Shown here piece after piece: positions 53,030 to 62,372 of a DNA stretch of 64,000 nt; the stretch's first letter is position 1; each line of letters starts with the position of its first letter. The position numbers were made by a program, and so were the translations under genes. Source of the DNA: Notospermus geniculatus (lineage: Eukaryota; Nemertea; Pilidiophora; Heteronemertea; Lineidae); NCBI GenBank assembly GCA_002633025.1, contig NMRB01000398.1, positions 69,010-133,009 of the forward strand. Direction: 5' to 3'. The notes under the pieces were generated by a model, which had not been told where the DNA came from, did not search any database, and was given only the letters and a program-made list of their open reading frames with translations.

Positions 53030-53520
53030 TTGAACCCATCGATGAAGGAATGCTGCCCTGAGCCACCCCTTATCGCATTCCGGAGGCCCAAAAACCTTCG
53101 TGATGTGCTGGTAAGAGCCAAGGTCCCCACACAGGAGATCCAACGTGCCAAGCCCACCTGTGACCCTTGCTCAGGAAAAGGACCAAAGAAAGGTCGGAAA
53201 TGTCAACTTTGCACCTCCTTGCCCTCCCAGTCCCACATTACTAGTTCCTCCTCGGGAAAGTCCCATCCACTTCGCCTGAAGGATCCCGCTGATTGTGACA
53301 GCAGAAATGTGGTCTACTGCATCACATGTACCAGATGCACCACCATCAATCAGTACGTCGGACAGACAACATGTTTCCGTAAAAGTATGAACAACATCAG
53401 ATCCAACATCAGATTAGGGAAAGAGGATGATCGTGTCTGCTCGATACTCTATGCCCACTTCAAGTTGCCAGGGCATTCTGTCGAGGACCTGAGGTTCACC
53501 ATCCTCGAGACANCGCGGCA
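53030..53520 (+). pseudogene. Penelope-like element 3' fragment (GIY-YIG endonuclease)
   Basis: Reads PPLIAFRRPKNLRDVLVRAK, a Cys-rich CDPCSGKGPKKGRKCQLC, then NVVYCITCTRC followed by QYVGQT, the GIY-YIG nuclease core in the Penelope-like form, then NNIRSNI and GHSVEDLRFTILE. It ends at an N (53513). Only the C-terminal part of the element is present; the reverse transcriptase is missing. Confidence 0.75.
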
Positions 53521-53567
53521 ATATATCGTGAACTAAACATGGTTTAGTTCGAAATCCCGCCAAAGCG

Positions 53568-56104
53568 GTGATTCCGAGGGCGCTGCGATCGATTACTGCG
53601 CAGGAGTATCATTTTCGACGATTGCGCATCGTCTGCCGATTTTTCATCTCTGCGGCGGGATTTCCAGTCGATGTGGACATGTTTGATAGCGATAGGGATC
53701 AAATGACGGACGTTGAAGATACTGATCAGCCTCCGAAGAAGAAGGCACGGTCCTCAAGTAAGTCCAGACAAAGATATTTGCCCGATTATTCGCATAGGTA
53801 CCCGGTACTTTCTGTTTCTTCGGTGTCGGCCCATCATGCCAGATGCACAGTTTGTAACATTGACTTCTCAGTTTCGCATGGCGGGAGAAACGACTGTGAA
53901 CGGCACTTGAAAAGCAAGGACCACCTCATGCGGGCGAAGTCAAAAAGTTCTCGTGTAGGGACAATAAACACCTTATTTGCCAAGGCTAATGCCAAGAGTG
54001 ATCTCTCGGTGATAAACGCTGAAGTTCTGTTCACTGATTTCTTAACTGAACACAATCTGCCATTAGCAGTGGCGGACCATGCCACACCCTTGCTCAAGAA
54101 AATGTTTCCCGACAGCAAGATCGCCCAACAGTATGCATGCAAGCGCACCAAAACCACAGAAATTGTGGAAGTTCAGGGCAAGGCTGCACAGAAAGACATA
54201 GTGTCCAGGTTGCAAAAGGGTACTTATGCATTGTCTACAGATGGAAGCAATGATAAGGATGGTGAGAACCCCTTGTATCCACTGGTAGTGAGGAGTTTCA
54301 ATGATGACCTAGGAAGGGTAAGGTGTGAACTGTTGAGCATGCCAGCCAAACCAGTTGCCTCAACTGGCCTGAACATATTTAATCTTGTTGATAGTGAATT
54401 GAAGAGGACCTCTGTATCCTGGGGACATTGTCTTTCATTTGGATGTGATAATGCATCAGTTATGGTCGGTGGAAGGAGTGGTGTAGCTTCATTCATAAAA
54501 CAGGAGCATGGCAATGTTTTTATACAGGGATGCCCATGCCATCTAATCCACCTGGCAGCAGAGAAGGCGGCTGCAAAATTGGCCTTCTCGGTGGATGAGC
54601 TGCTTATTGACATTTATTATTACATGGTGAAGTCCAGTAAACGCAATCAAGAGCTTAGGGAATTCCAGGCACTCTACAGCCCCAACATGCATAAGATCCT
54701 AAAATATGCTGCAACTAGATGGCTATCAATGGGACAGTGTACAAACAGGCTGCTTGAGCAGTGGGAGGCATTGAGGATGTTTTATAATAGTGAGGCTGAC
54801 AAATCCAAGACAGGAGGTCGAGGAGGTGGAAAGACAACAGCCAAGGATGGGGGAGCCAAGCCAGGTGGTAGTAAGACATCAGGTGCTGCCAAGGATGGGG
54901 GAGCCAAGCCAGGTGGTAGTAAGACATCAGGTGCTGCCAAGGATGGAGGAGCTAAGCCAGGTGGGACTAAGACAAATGGTGCTGCCAAGGATGGAGGAGC
55001 CAAGCCAGGTGGGAGTAAGGCAACTGGTGCTGCAAAATCAACTGACCAGCCTACTCCCAGTACATCTGCTGCGCCGTCAGCAACAAGGAAGAAAGATACA
55101 GCCTCAGCTCCTCAAGACAAGGAAAAGCCAGGCACGAGACTGGAAAGGATTGTTAAATCACTGAATTCAATGGAAGCCAAGTTGTATTGTCTTTTCCTGA
55201 GCAATGTGATTCCTGTATTTGATATTCCAAATACATTTCTACAGAGGGAGGACCCTTTGATTCATGTGCTGCATGGGCAACTCCTAGGATTATTGACTAA
55301 TCTCTACCTAAGATTTGTCAAGCCAGTGGCAATAACAGCAGCAGACAGTATCACTGAAGTCAACTACAACTCCAGAAGGAACCAGAAGGAGAGAGATGAT
55401 TTGGTTTTAGGTGCAATGACCAGGAAACACATTGCAAGCATCAAGGCAGAGTTGCCGAAAGAAGACTCCAGTGAAGTCCTGAATCGATTCTTCTTGTCAG
55501 TCAGGAGCTTTTTCTCGGCTGCATGTGACTACATCCTGACAAAATTCCCACTTAGTGATCCGCTACTCAAACATGCAGAGGTCCTGGACATAAAGAAGAG
55601 AACATCTGTCAGCTTTGCATCCTTGGAATACTTCATTGATCGCTTCCCCTGCCTGCTGGCAGTATGTGAAGGTCAGCTTGGAGCCACATGCAACCTGGAT
55701 AGACTAGAGATGGAATACCTGCAATACCAGATAGATCCAGACATTCCAACCATTATTTGTCCTATGAGAGAATTGATGCTGCATGGCACGGCATGTCAGA
55801 GTTGAAGGATGCTGCAACTGGGGCCTATAAATATCAAATGCTGGCTCTTGTCATGAAGAACATTGCTGTTATTCCTCACAGCAATGCTGAGAGTGAGAGA
55901 ATTTTCAGTATGGTCAGGAAAAATCGCACTTCCTTCCGACCTAACTTGGGAATAGACACCCTGGAGTCTCTGTTGGTGAGTAAGATACATGCAGATAACC
56001 CATGCTTCCAGAGAGAACACACTGATGCAGAACTACTGGAAGCCAAGCAGGCAGCACGGGCAGCAAACACTGCTAGGTCTGATAAAAAGGCAGCAAAGGA
56101 GTAG
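53568..56104 (+). pseudogene. hAT-superfamily transposase, one frameshift
   Basis: Probable start at the ATG at 53679 (MFDSDRDQMTDVED). A BED-like finger CTVCNIDFSVSHGGRNDCER with HLKSKDH; then LSTDGSNDKD (first catalytic Asp region), CDNASVMVGGRSG, QGCPCHLIHLAA, ATRWLSM; then a Gly/Lys/Ala-rich insert; then hAT helical region and a C-terminal dimerisation segment IPHSNAESERIFSMVRKNRT. The frame shifts by one near 55770, before that segment. It resembles ZMYM/ZNF862-like hAT proteins. It lies inside the Harbinger transposase gene, and a hAT-type right end occurs at 56968-56982. Confidence 0.75.
54841..55032 (+). repeat. 48-bp tandem repeat inside the hAT transposase, four copies
   Basis: In-frame repeat coding AKDGGAKPGGSKTSGA. 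Copies begin at 54841, 54889, 54937 and 54985 with few differences, and expand a linker between the conserved hAT blocks. Confidence 0.85.
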
Positions 56105-56285
56105 GATACAGCAGGTGCTAAGGAGTACAGGCCTACAACAAGGGACAAAGACAGACATGACTAATGAGGTGGCAACTGAAACTCTCATATCTTTTAATTA
56201 TTTTGCCTTTCTCATATGCAGAAGAGTACTATAGTCATGACTATTCAATTTTCACCCAAGGTGGTGGGTGTTCATTTGTGACTTG
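56105..56285. other. 3' flank of the hAT gene
   Basis: No coding feature. Leads into a tandem repeat. Confidence 0.4.
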
Positions 56286-56590
56286 ATGAAACGAAGACAG
56301 ACCCAAGATGAAACGAAGACAGACCCAAGAAGGGCTAATGTGATTCAGTTGAACTTAAAAGACAGACCCAAGGAGGGCTATTGTGATTCAGTTGAACTTA
56401 AAAGACAGACCCAAGGAGGGCTAATGTGATTCAGTTGAACTTAAAAGACAGACCCAAGGAGGGCTATAATGTGATTCAGTTGTACTTAAAAGACAGACCC
56501 AAGGAGGGCTATAATGTGATTCAGTTGAACTTAAAGACAGACCCAAGGAGGGCTGTAAGGTGATTCAGTTGAACTTAAAAGGACAAGAGG
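56286..56590. repeat. About 43-bp tandem repeat, about seven units
   Basis: Units contain GACAGACCCAAGGAGGGCTA and GTGATTCAGTTGAACTTAAA, with small variants. Probably the 3' UTR of the hAT element; AATAAA at about 56790 follows. Confidence 0.85.
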
Positions 56591-56967
56591 ACTTCATCAG
56601 GTGTTCAGTTTGGAACTGTAAAACAGTACTGACCTAAGGAGGGTGGTGATGTTGACACAAGGACTCCATGCTGCAATTGAAGATTTTGCTACCCACTTTA
56701 CTAATCCACTTGGTTGTAAGTAAATTTACAACTAATGTTGGTTGAGTTTGTTCCTTATTTTTATTTCGTTCATTGTTCACAGAGTTACAATAAAAAACTA
56801 ACAATTTTCGACTAACATCACATTTCCACGTGTTCCATGCATTATTAGACTAGTTTATTCACTTCAAAAGTTTGAGTTTTACTAAAATACTTCACTACTG
56901 ACAGCAACCCTAAAACTACTGACAAATGGCCAAAATTTAGGAAAAAATACTGACAGCCAAATTTTTA

Positions 56968-56982
56968 GGTTGGCATCTCTGC
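56968..56982 (+). mobile_element. Right terminus of the hAT transposon
   Basis: AGGTTGGCATCTCTG has the inverted hAT-type end (complement CAGAGATGCCAACCT). It abuts transposase coding sequence; the matching left terminus was not found. Confidence 0.55.
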
Positions 56983-57907
56983 GAGTGGAGACAGCTACAA
57001 AAGCCTCATGTATGCCTTCACAGTGGCTCACAACACCATCTCCCTGATGGTACGTGAGGTGTGTGAGGCTATTGTCGAGGAGTACTGCGAGAGGGTGATA
57101 GCCTCTCCCACAAGCCCACAGGAATGGCAACTGATTGCAGAACAGTTCAAGATCAGGTGGCAGTTCCCTCATTGCCTGGGTGCCTTCGACGGGAAACATG
57201 TGGCAATAAGGTGTCCTAGAAATGCTGGATCTCTGTACCACAACTTCAAACGATTCCATTCCATTGTGCTCCTAGGACTTGTAGATGCGGATTACAAGTT
57301 CGTCTGGATTGACGTGGGATCAAATGGATCTGCCTCTGATGCACAAATCTTCAATCAGAGTGAGCTGCGTGAGGCCATCGTGGATGGCACTGTTGGCTTC
57401 CCACCAGCAGACCTCCTCCCAGGAGATGACCGACCTATGCCCTATTTCCTTGTAGGGGATGACGCCTTCGCCCTTCGCACTTGGATGATGAAACCCTTCG
57501 CAGGCCGTCACTTGGATGATGACGCTAGGATTTTTAACTATCGTCTGTCCAGAGCCCGTCGCATCTCGGAGAATGGCTTTGGTATCTTGGCACACAGATT
57601 CATGTGCCTCCTGACAACAATGCGGCAAGAACCAAGGACTGTGACCTCCATTGTGGTCGCCTGCTACTGCCTTCACCAAATCATGAGACTCAGATACCCT
57701 GCTCTCCAAAACGCATCGCTTGACATGGATGATGCGAACCGTCATGTTATTCCTGGAGCCTGGAGAGCTGATGCCAACATGAATGATATGGAGCAAGTTC
57801 TTCGAGGGAACACGGCTTCCAGAGCTGCCAAGGCCCAGCGACTTTACTTGAAGCACTACTTCAATTCTCCCGCAGGCTCAGTCCCCTGGCAGCAGCATAT
57901 GCTATAA
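56983..57907 (+). CDS. Harbinger transposase, DDE exon
   Basis: Coding resumes with ASGDSYKSLMYAF at the right edge of the hAT element and runs to a stop at 57905-57907. Motifs of DDE_Tnp_4: LGAFDGKH (first Asp), IDVGSNGSASDAQ (second Asp), SRARRISENGFGILAHR (Glu), then AGSVPWQQHML at the end. No break is seen in the nuclease core. Because exon 1 and this exon are separated by hAT and Penelope-like DNA and the joining segment is missing, this copy cannot now make the full protein. AATAAA at 58501. Confidence 0.8.
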
Positions 57908-58030
57908 GGACATTCGATTCTTGGTGGATATGTAGTTGTCGGTTGTGTGGCAAAGTGTACAAAGTGTACCGGTACAACTTTGTTGGGGTCTGGTGGATAT
58001 CATTTTTGAGTAACTGTACTTTTTCTCGTA

Positions 58031-58367
58031 TACACTGTTAGAAATAACAGAAGATTTTACAGAAAATCTGTGCAGCAGAGTCCCCAGGACTGGATCTGTA
58101 AAATTACAGAGTGATCTGTAAAACTACAGACTTAAATAAATGTTAACAGGGACTTGACTGGAGGCTGACCAAATTATATTTCATACTGCTCTCAGAAGGC
58201 ATCATAATGGGATGTCCAATGGGAGTCCAACCAATACAGGAAAACATGAATCATACCATTAAAAAATTATGTAAATTTACAGAAAGTGCTGGGGACTCTG
58301 CTGCAGGCACTTTCTGTAAAATTACTGCAAAATTACTACTGTAAAATTAATAATTTCTAACAGTGTA
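58031..58367. mobile_element. MITE with TACACTGTTAGAAAT termini
   Basis: Ends TACACTGTTAGAAAT and its complement ATTTCTAACAGTGTA. Inner arms share GCAGCAGAGTCCCCAG and TTTTACAG words. TA at each end. 337 bp. In the 3' flank of the transposase. Confidence 0.8.
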
Positions 58368-58813
58368 TTGTACATTGTATTTGATAGTTGGAGGTACATT
58401 TCTTCCTTGAACTTGTTGCCAATGAAGTAAGGACAAGTGTGTGTACTTCCTGAGAATTGTATTATCTGTCTTTATGTCTGAATTTCGTTCATATGTGACA
58501 ATAAATGATTAATAAGAAAAAAGAACATCACATTTGGTTACACAAGCTCAACACTTTATGTCCACAGCTCCAAATTTAATGACCACATTACACATATGAA
58601 AAGTAAACTCTCGGTAACCATTGCCTGCGGAACTTAAAACACAACTTATGACAATCACTTAGAGTCATTGATTGGAGTCACTTAGACTCACTATGCCACT
58701 CCAAAAATAATTAAAGTCTCTGAAGAAGCATAACCACTGGAAAACGTCACAGAAAAAAAGTCTTGTACACTCCCTGAACAAACATATTAATGACACAAAT
58801 CGACAACTGTAAT
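58368..58813. other. Region between convergent genes
   Basis: Polyadenylation signal of the transposase gene at 58501. Otherwise probable 3' UTR of the minus-strand gene. Confidence 0.45.
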
Positions 58814-59887
58814 CTAGTCACTCTCCGCATCATCGGAGACACTTGACCCCGCAAGGGCTGTGGGGGAGGCCTGCGGCATCTGAGATAGTCCCGATACGGA
58901 ATATGAGATGTTGGGGAATGAAGACTGGGGGGCTCCCTCATGTCCAGGCGTAGAAGTGGAGGCATACGCAGTAGACGTTCGGGGATCCTGCATCGGCCCT
59001 GCGATAACGACCCTCGGAGTTGGCTGGGTAGGGGGGACCTGTGACACAGCCTGAGAGCTGGAAGGCCGGGCGAACACAAAGGCAGGCTGCTGAGTAGGCA
59101 TGGGTGGCTGACTCTGCGGCCGCTTGAGGGGAGCGAAGCTCGGAGGTGAGATCTGAGGGGGTGGCTGACACGGAAACACCTGCTGCTGCTGCTGCTGAAG
59201 CGGGAACTGCTGCTGCTGAGGGAAGAGCTGCTGAGGTAGAGGGAACCTCTGCTGCTGAGATGGAGGGAATCTCTGATATTGCTGCTGTTGCTTGGGGGTG
59301 GGAGTGGGTAGCTGCTGCAGCTGAGCCTGGTGCTGGGGGGTGGGTGGCTGCTGCGGGAGACTCTGCAGTTGGGGTGTGTGGCCCTGCTGACCCAGTCTCT
59401 GACGCTGTGCCTCTTGCCTCCTTAGCTTCTGGGACTCCCTCCGGTACCACATGACACAGTTGAAGGTTTGGGTTGTGAAGTCCTCCCACAGGTCGTCATG
59501 GAATTCCTCCATCATTGAGGTCATCCAGTTCCCCCAACTTGTCCTGGATGAGGGAGCTCCCTGTGAAGCTGAGACTAGGGTCTCTATCCTGGCCTGCAGT
59601 CTTTCCGAGCTCTCCAACCTGTCATCGAGCTTCTGGAGGGGGTCCTTGGTGCCCTTTCCTTTGCCACCCTTGGAGCCCTTGGAGCTTTTCCCCTTGCTGT
59701 GCCTAGGCTGACTGGTGCTTTCTGTGATGAAGCTGCTACTAGGGGTGGCAGGGGTGCCTGGTCTAAATTCCTCCTCCTCCCTTTCCTCCTCCTCGTCGTC
59801 CTCTTCCTCTTCCTCCTCCTCCTCGCCCACCTCACCCTCATCCTGTCCCCTAGTGGCGCTGTGGCTCCTGGCTATCTTCTCCTTGAG
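58814..59887 (-). CDS. Harbinger MADF-like protein, exon 3 (acidic and Gln/Pro-rich)
   Basis: Acceptor TCCTCCCCAG on the minus strand ends at 59888. Phase 0 entry follows exon 2. It begins LKEKIARSHSATRGQDEGE, a Glu/Asp run, a Ser/Lys/Gly linker (SKGSKGGKGKG), a helical segment LQKLDDRLESSERLQARIE, then a long Gln/Pro-rich region and the end SVSDDAESD at 58814. Low-complexity content gives long open frames on the other strand, which are shadows. Confidence 0.7.
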   Translation of the reverse strand, partial: LKEKIARSHSATRGQDEGEVGEEEEEEEEDDEEEEREEEEFRPGTPATPSSSFITESTSQPRHSKGKSSKGSKGGKGKGTKDPLQKLDDRLESSERLQARIETLVSASQGAPSSRTSWGNWMTSMMEEFHDDLWEDFTTQTFNCVMWYRRESQKLRRQEAQRQRLGQQGHTPQLQSLPQQPPTPQHQAQLQQLPTPTPKQQQQYQRFPPSQQQRFPLPQQLFPQQQQFPLQQQQQQVFPCQPPPQISPPSFAPLKRPQSQPPMPTQQPAFVFARPSSSQAVSQVPPTQPTPRVVIAGPMQDPRTSTAYASTSTPGHEGAPQSSFPNISYSVSGLSQMPQASPTALAGSSVSDDAESD

Positions 59888-60112
59888 CTGGGGAGGACAA
59901 CATAAAAACACATATGAGTTCATATGCAAATGTCTGGAATTAATATTTAAAATGTGAAGAAAGATTATAGGGTTACATAAACAGAAGCAGAATACATGTA
60001 CAGGCATTTCCATTGCCATTTGTAATGCTAGTGTGGACTTTCATCACATAAAAATACAGATGAAATTTCCATACCCATAATGTAAAAGATATTGTGGCCC
60101 ACAAATACTTAC

Positions 60113-60285
60113 ACTGCATGCCTGCCTGGTGGGGAGCCTCACAATGTGGCGTGACAGGAAGGAGAAAGCCTGTTTGATCCAGCGGTCCCTCTCGGTCAAC
60201 TCCTTGCGTGCCTGTCCGGACTGGGTCTTGGACAGCCTCCCAAAGCGGGTTCGCATACCTCTGTACCAATCCTCCAGTTCCTTGG
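60113..60285 (-). CDS. Harbinger MADF-like protein, exon 2
   Basis: Acceptor CTGTTTAAG ends at 60286; donor GTAAGT after 60113. Phase 1 entry from exon 1, phase 0 exit. It completes the MADF/Myb-like domain: KELEDWYRGMRTRFGRLSK, then RDRWIKQAFSFLSRHI. Confidence 0.7.
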
Positions 60286-60610
60286 CTTAAACAGAAATAA
60301 AACACAGGATGAATATTTGATCCTGCCGTCATATATTTTGTAAGTACAGCAGAAAAATCAATATGGAAGTATTATGCCCCCGGGGGGGGGGGGGGGGTTG
60401 GCTGGGTCTGCGGAGGCATATGTGGCTGACTCTGCTGCTGGGGTAAGTACAATGTATGTCAGGAGGAAGCTCTTTCAGTAAAGGAACACAGTGTACCCTT
60501 TGTGTGAGAAAACTGGATGACAGAAGTGAATTTAAATGGAAGAAGTCATATCTGACACAAGAATGGATGAGCCACACATGACAGAAAGTAAAACAATCTG
60601 AAGTACCTAC
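60286..60610. other. Intron of the MADF-like gene
   Basis: Contains a poly-G tract at 60380-60397. Confidence 0.6.
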
Positions 60611-61076
60611 CACTGAGGCTCATCTCTTGAGCCTTCAGGTCCCACAGGCGGCTTTTCTTCTTGGTATCCTTGTAGGCTTTCAAGGACTTGTCATACAGCA
60701 ACTCATTCCCCTTGATCCACTCAGCGAGGTCAGCCTCTTGCTCATCACTCATCTGCAGAGCATCCTTCTTCTTCCTCTTTCGGCTCTGGGAGAGGGTCTG
60801 GCTGATGTCACGCTCTGCTGCTGGGCTGTCCTGTGCTGCTTCTTCCTGGGCCTGGGCCTGGGGCTGGGGCTGGTCCTGGTCCCGGGGCTGGTCATGTGGT
60901 TGACTCTGCGGCTGGGGCTCCACCTCAGGCTGGCTCTGGGGCTGGGCGTGGCCTTCCTTGTCCTGTTGCTCCTCTGCAGCCTCCTCTGCTCCTCCCAGTG
61001 ACGCCTCACTGTGAGTGGGACTTGGACTGGGGCTCTTCCTTCCCTTCCTTGACTTCCTCACCCTCCTTGGAGGCAT
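60611..61076 (-). CDS. Harbinger MADF-like protein, exon 1
   Basis: ATG at 61076 (MPPRRVRKSRKGRKS), a basic start that could serve as a nuclear signal, then an Ala/Glu/Gln/Pro-rich stretch, QSRKRKKKD, and the first half of the MADF domain: EADLAEWIKGNELLYDKSL, then AYKDTKKKSRLWDLKAQEMS. Donor GTAGGT after 60611, phase 1. Partner gene of the + strand transposase in the same element. Confidence 0.7.
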
Positions 61077-61249
61077 GGTGAACTGCAGCAATGTCACCGA
61101 GTTCAGTGACACAGTTTTAGCGGATTCAGCAAGACGGGTTACAGGGTTGCAGTGACACGGCTTTCGGCGGGTTCACAGGCACATGTGTTTCATCCACACA
61201 CAGGTTTGCATTTGTCAAAATCTGGACGGCAACTGAAGTCTCAACATTT

Positions 61250-62369
61250 GAACGCGACTATTTATAAACTCGTCACCGTTCGCGGGGGGTCTTCCCATTG
61301 TTCTCACTCATTCGTTGTGGAGTTGTGCTCAATCGTACTAATTCGTACTGATTCGTAATGAAGCCGTACTAATTCGCGGTGGTTTGTGGCGTTTGCGTAT
61401 TGGGTTCACGGCCAATCGCCTCCATTCGTTTCGATTACTACTGCATTCGCCTTAATGCGTCCTAGGTTATCAGCGCACGCGTGGGCAGGCGTACAAAATA
61501 CGTGCCTATTCTCCCTTCTTCGTAGGTATACCTACTGCATGCGCCAATCCAACCGTCAAATTGTCGTGCCTGGTCTTGGTCCTTCTTGTTTCGGCGCCTC
61601 ACTACGAATAGGGAGTTTTCGCAAAGCCCCCGAAACGCCAACGGGAACGTCTATCCTTTTGTTCGGTGGTCTCGTCGTAGCATCGAACAATGGGTTTGGC
61701 GTTCGCGTTGGCGTTTCGGGGGCTTTGCGAAAACTCCCTAATGTTCAAGAATATACGCGAATCGCCACGACTGGCTACAAGAATGCAGTAGGAATGCAGT
61801 ACGATGAAAAATAAATCGCGCTTGGACCGCGAATGTTTGAACATTTCGAAACAGTCGCAGCCCCTCTGAGACTGGCCAAGAATGCCGGCGAATAACGGCG
61901 AATCCACCACGAGCCCAATACGAATTGCAAACATTTTTTTCAATTTTCCTAGTTCGTGGGGATTCGCCCTCCTTAGTCGCCACAGTGTGACAGGGGTTTA
62001 AATAGTCGCGTTCGTTCTGCATTCTACGTTAATCGTACTGCGTTCGTACTCAATCGTAGTGAGTTCGTACTGCCTTCGTAAACATTCGTGGTGATTCTTC
62101 ATGATTCCTACTCCACTCTTCTAGCTTCGTACAAAGTTTGTGCATGATTCGTAATACATGCGTAATGATTCTTGTTCATTCTCACTTACTCCCGTCGCCA
62201 ACATACCTAGGGCAATCTTACAAAATACCTACAGCATGTGTACCACATTCGTAGGACATTCGTGTATGTAGGTCCAGACAGGGCCCCAGACAGGCGAATG
62301 ACGACGACAAAAAGAAACCCCCAGTTCGCGATGATTCGCCACAAAAGTCGCCAAAGTGTGAACGGGCCT
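61250..62369. repeat. Right subterminal repeat, modules T1' (to 62006) and T2' (62007-62369)
   Basis: T1' is the reverse complement of T1 (GTATACCTACTGCATGCGCC, AGTCGCCACAGTGTGACAGG). T2' is the reverse complement of T2 (GACAGGCGAATGACGACGAC). A MITE at 61609-61740 interrupts T1'. The word AACGCGACTATTTA occurs inverted on both sides of T1' (61252 and 62003). Confidence 0.8.
61609..61740. mobile_element. Hairpin MITE (TAGGGAGTTTTCGC) inside T1'
   Basis: Ends TAGGGAGTTTTCGCAAAGCC and complement; the arms continue CCCGAAACGCCAACG. TA edges. Absent from the corresponding T1 module at the left end, so it was inserted later. 132 bp. The terminus TAGGGAG is shared with the 9144/48180 family but the arms differ. 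Confidence 0.85.
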
Positions 62370-62372
62370 TAA

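Larger units (their letters stand above)
51677..62369. mobile_element. 10.7-kb autonomous PIF/Harbinger transposon with TAA target duplication
   Basis: Bounded by TAA at 51674-51676 and 62370-62372, both inside one LINE reading frame. Left terminus AGCCTAGGTCACACTGTGGC; right terminus (complement) AGGCCCGTTCACACTTTGGC. Both ends have long subterminal inverted repeats: 51677-52640 at the left, about 61250-62369 at the right. It carries a transposase on the + strand (52697-52998 and 56983-57907) and a MADF-like partner gene on the - strand (58814-61076), converging. Secondary insertions: a Penelope-like fragment, a hAT transposon and MITEs at 58031-58367 and 61609-61740. Confidence 0.85.

Noticed and set aside
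54715-55164. Open frames overlapping the hAT linker repeat in other frames
   Set aside because: They arise because a 48-bp repeat keeps all frames open; only the hAT frame has conserved blocks.
59146-61081. Plus-strand open frames opposite the MADF-like gene
   Set aside because: Shadows of the Gln/Pro/Glu-rich coding sequence on the minus strand.
61386-62022. Open frames within the right subterminal repeat
   Set aside because: They follow the inverted-repeat DNA and are not conserved with the left copy, which is interrupted and differs in frame.
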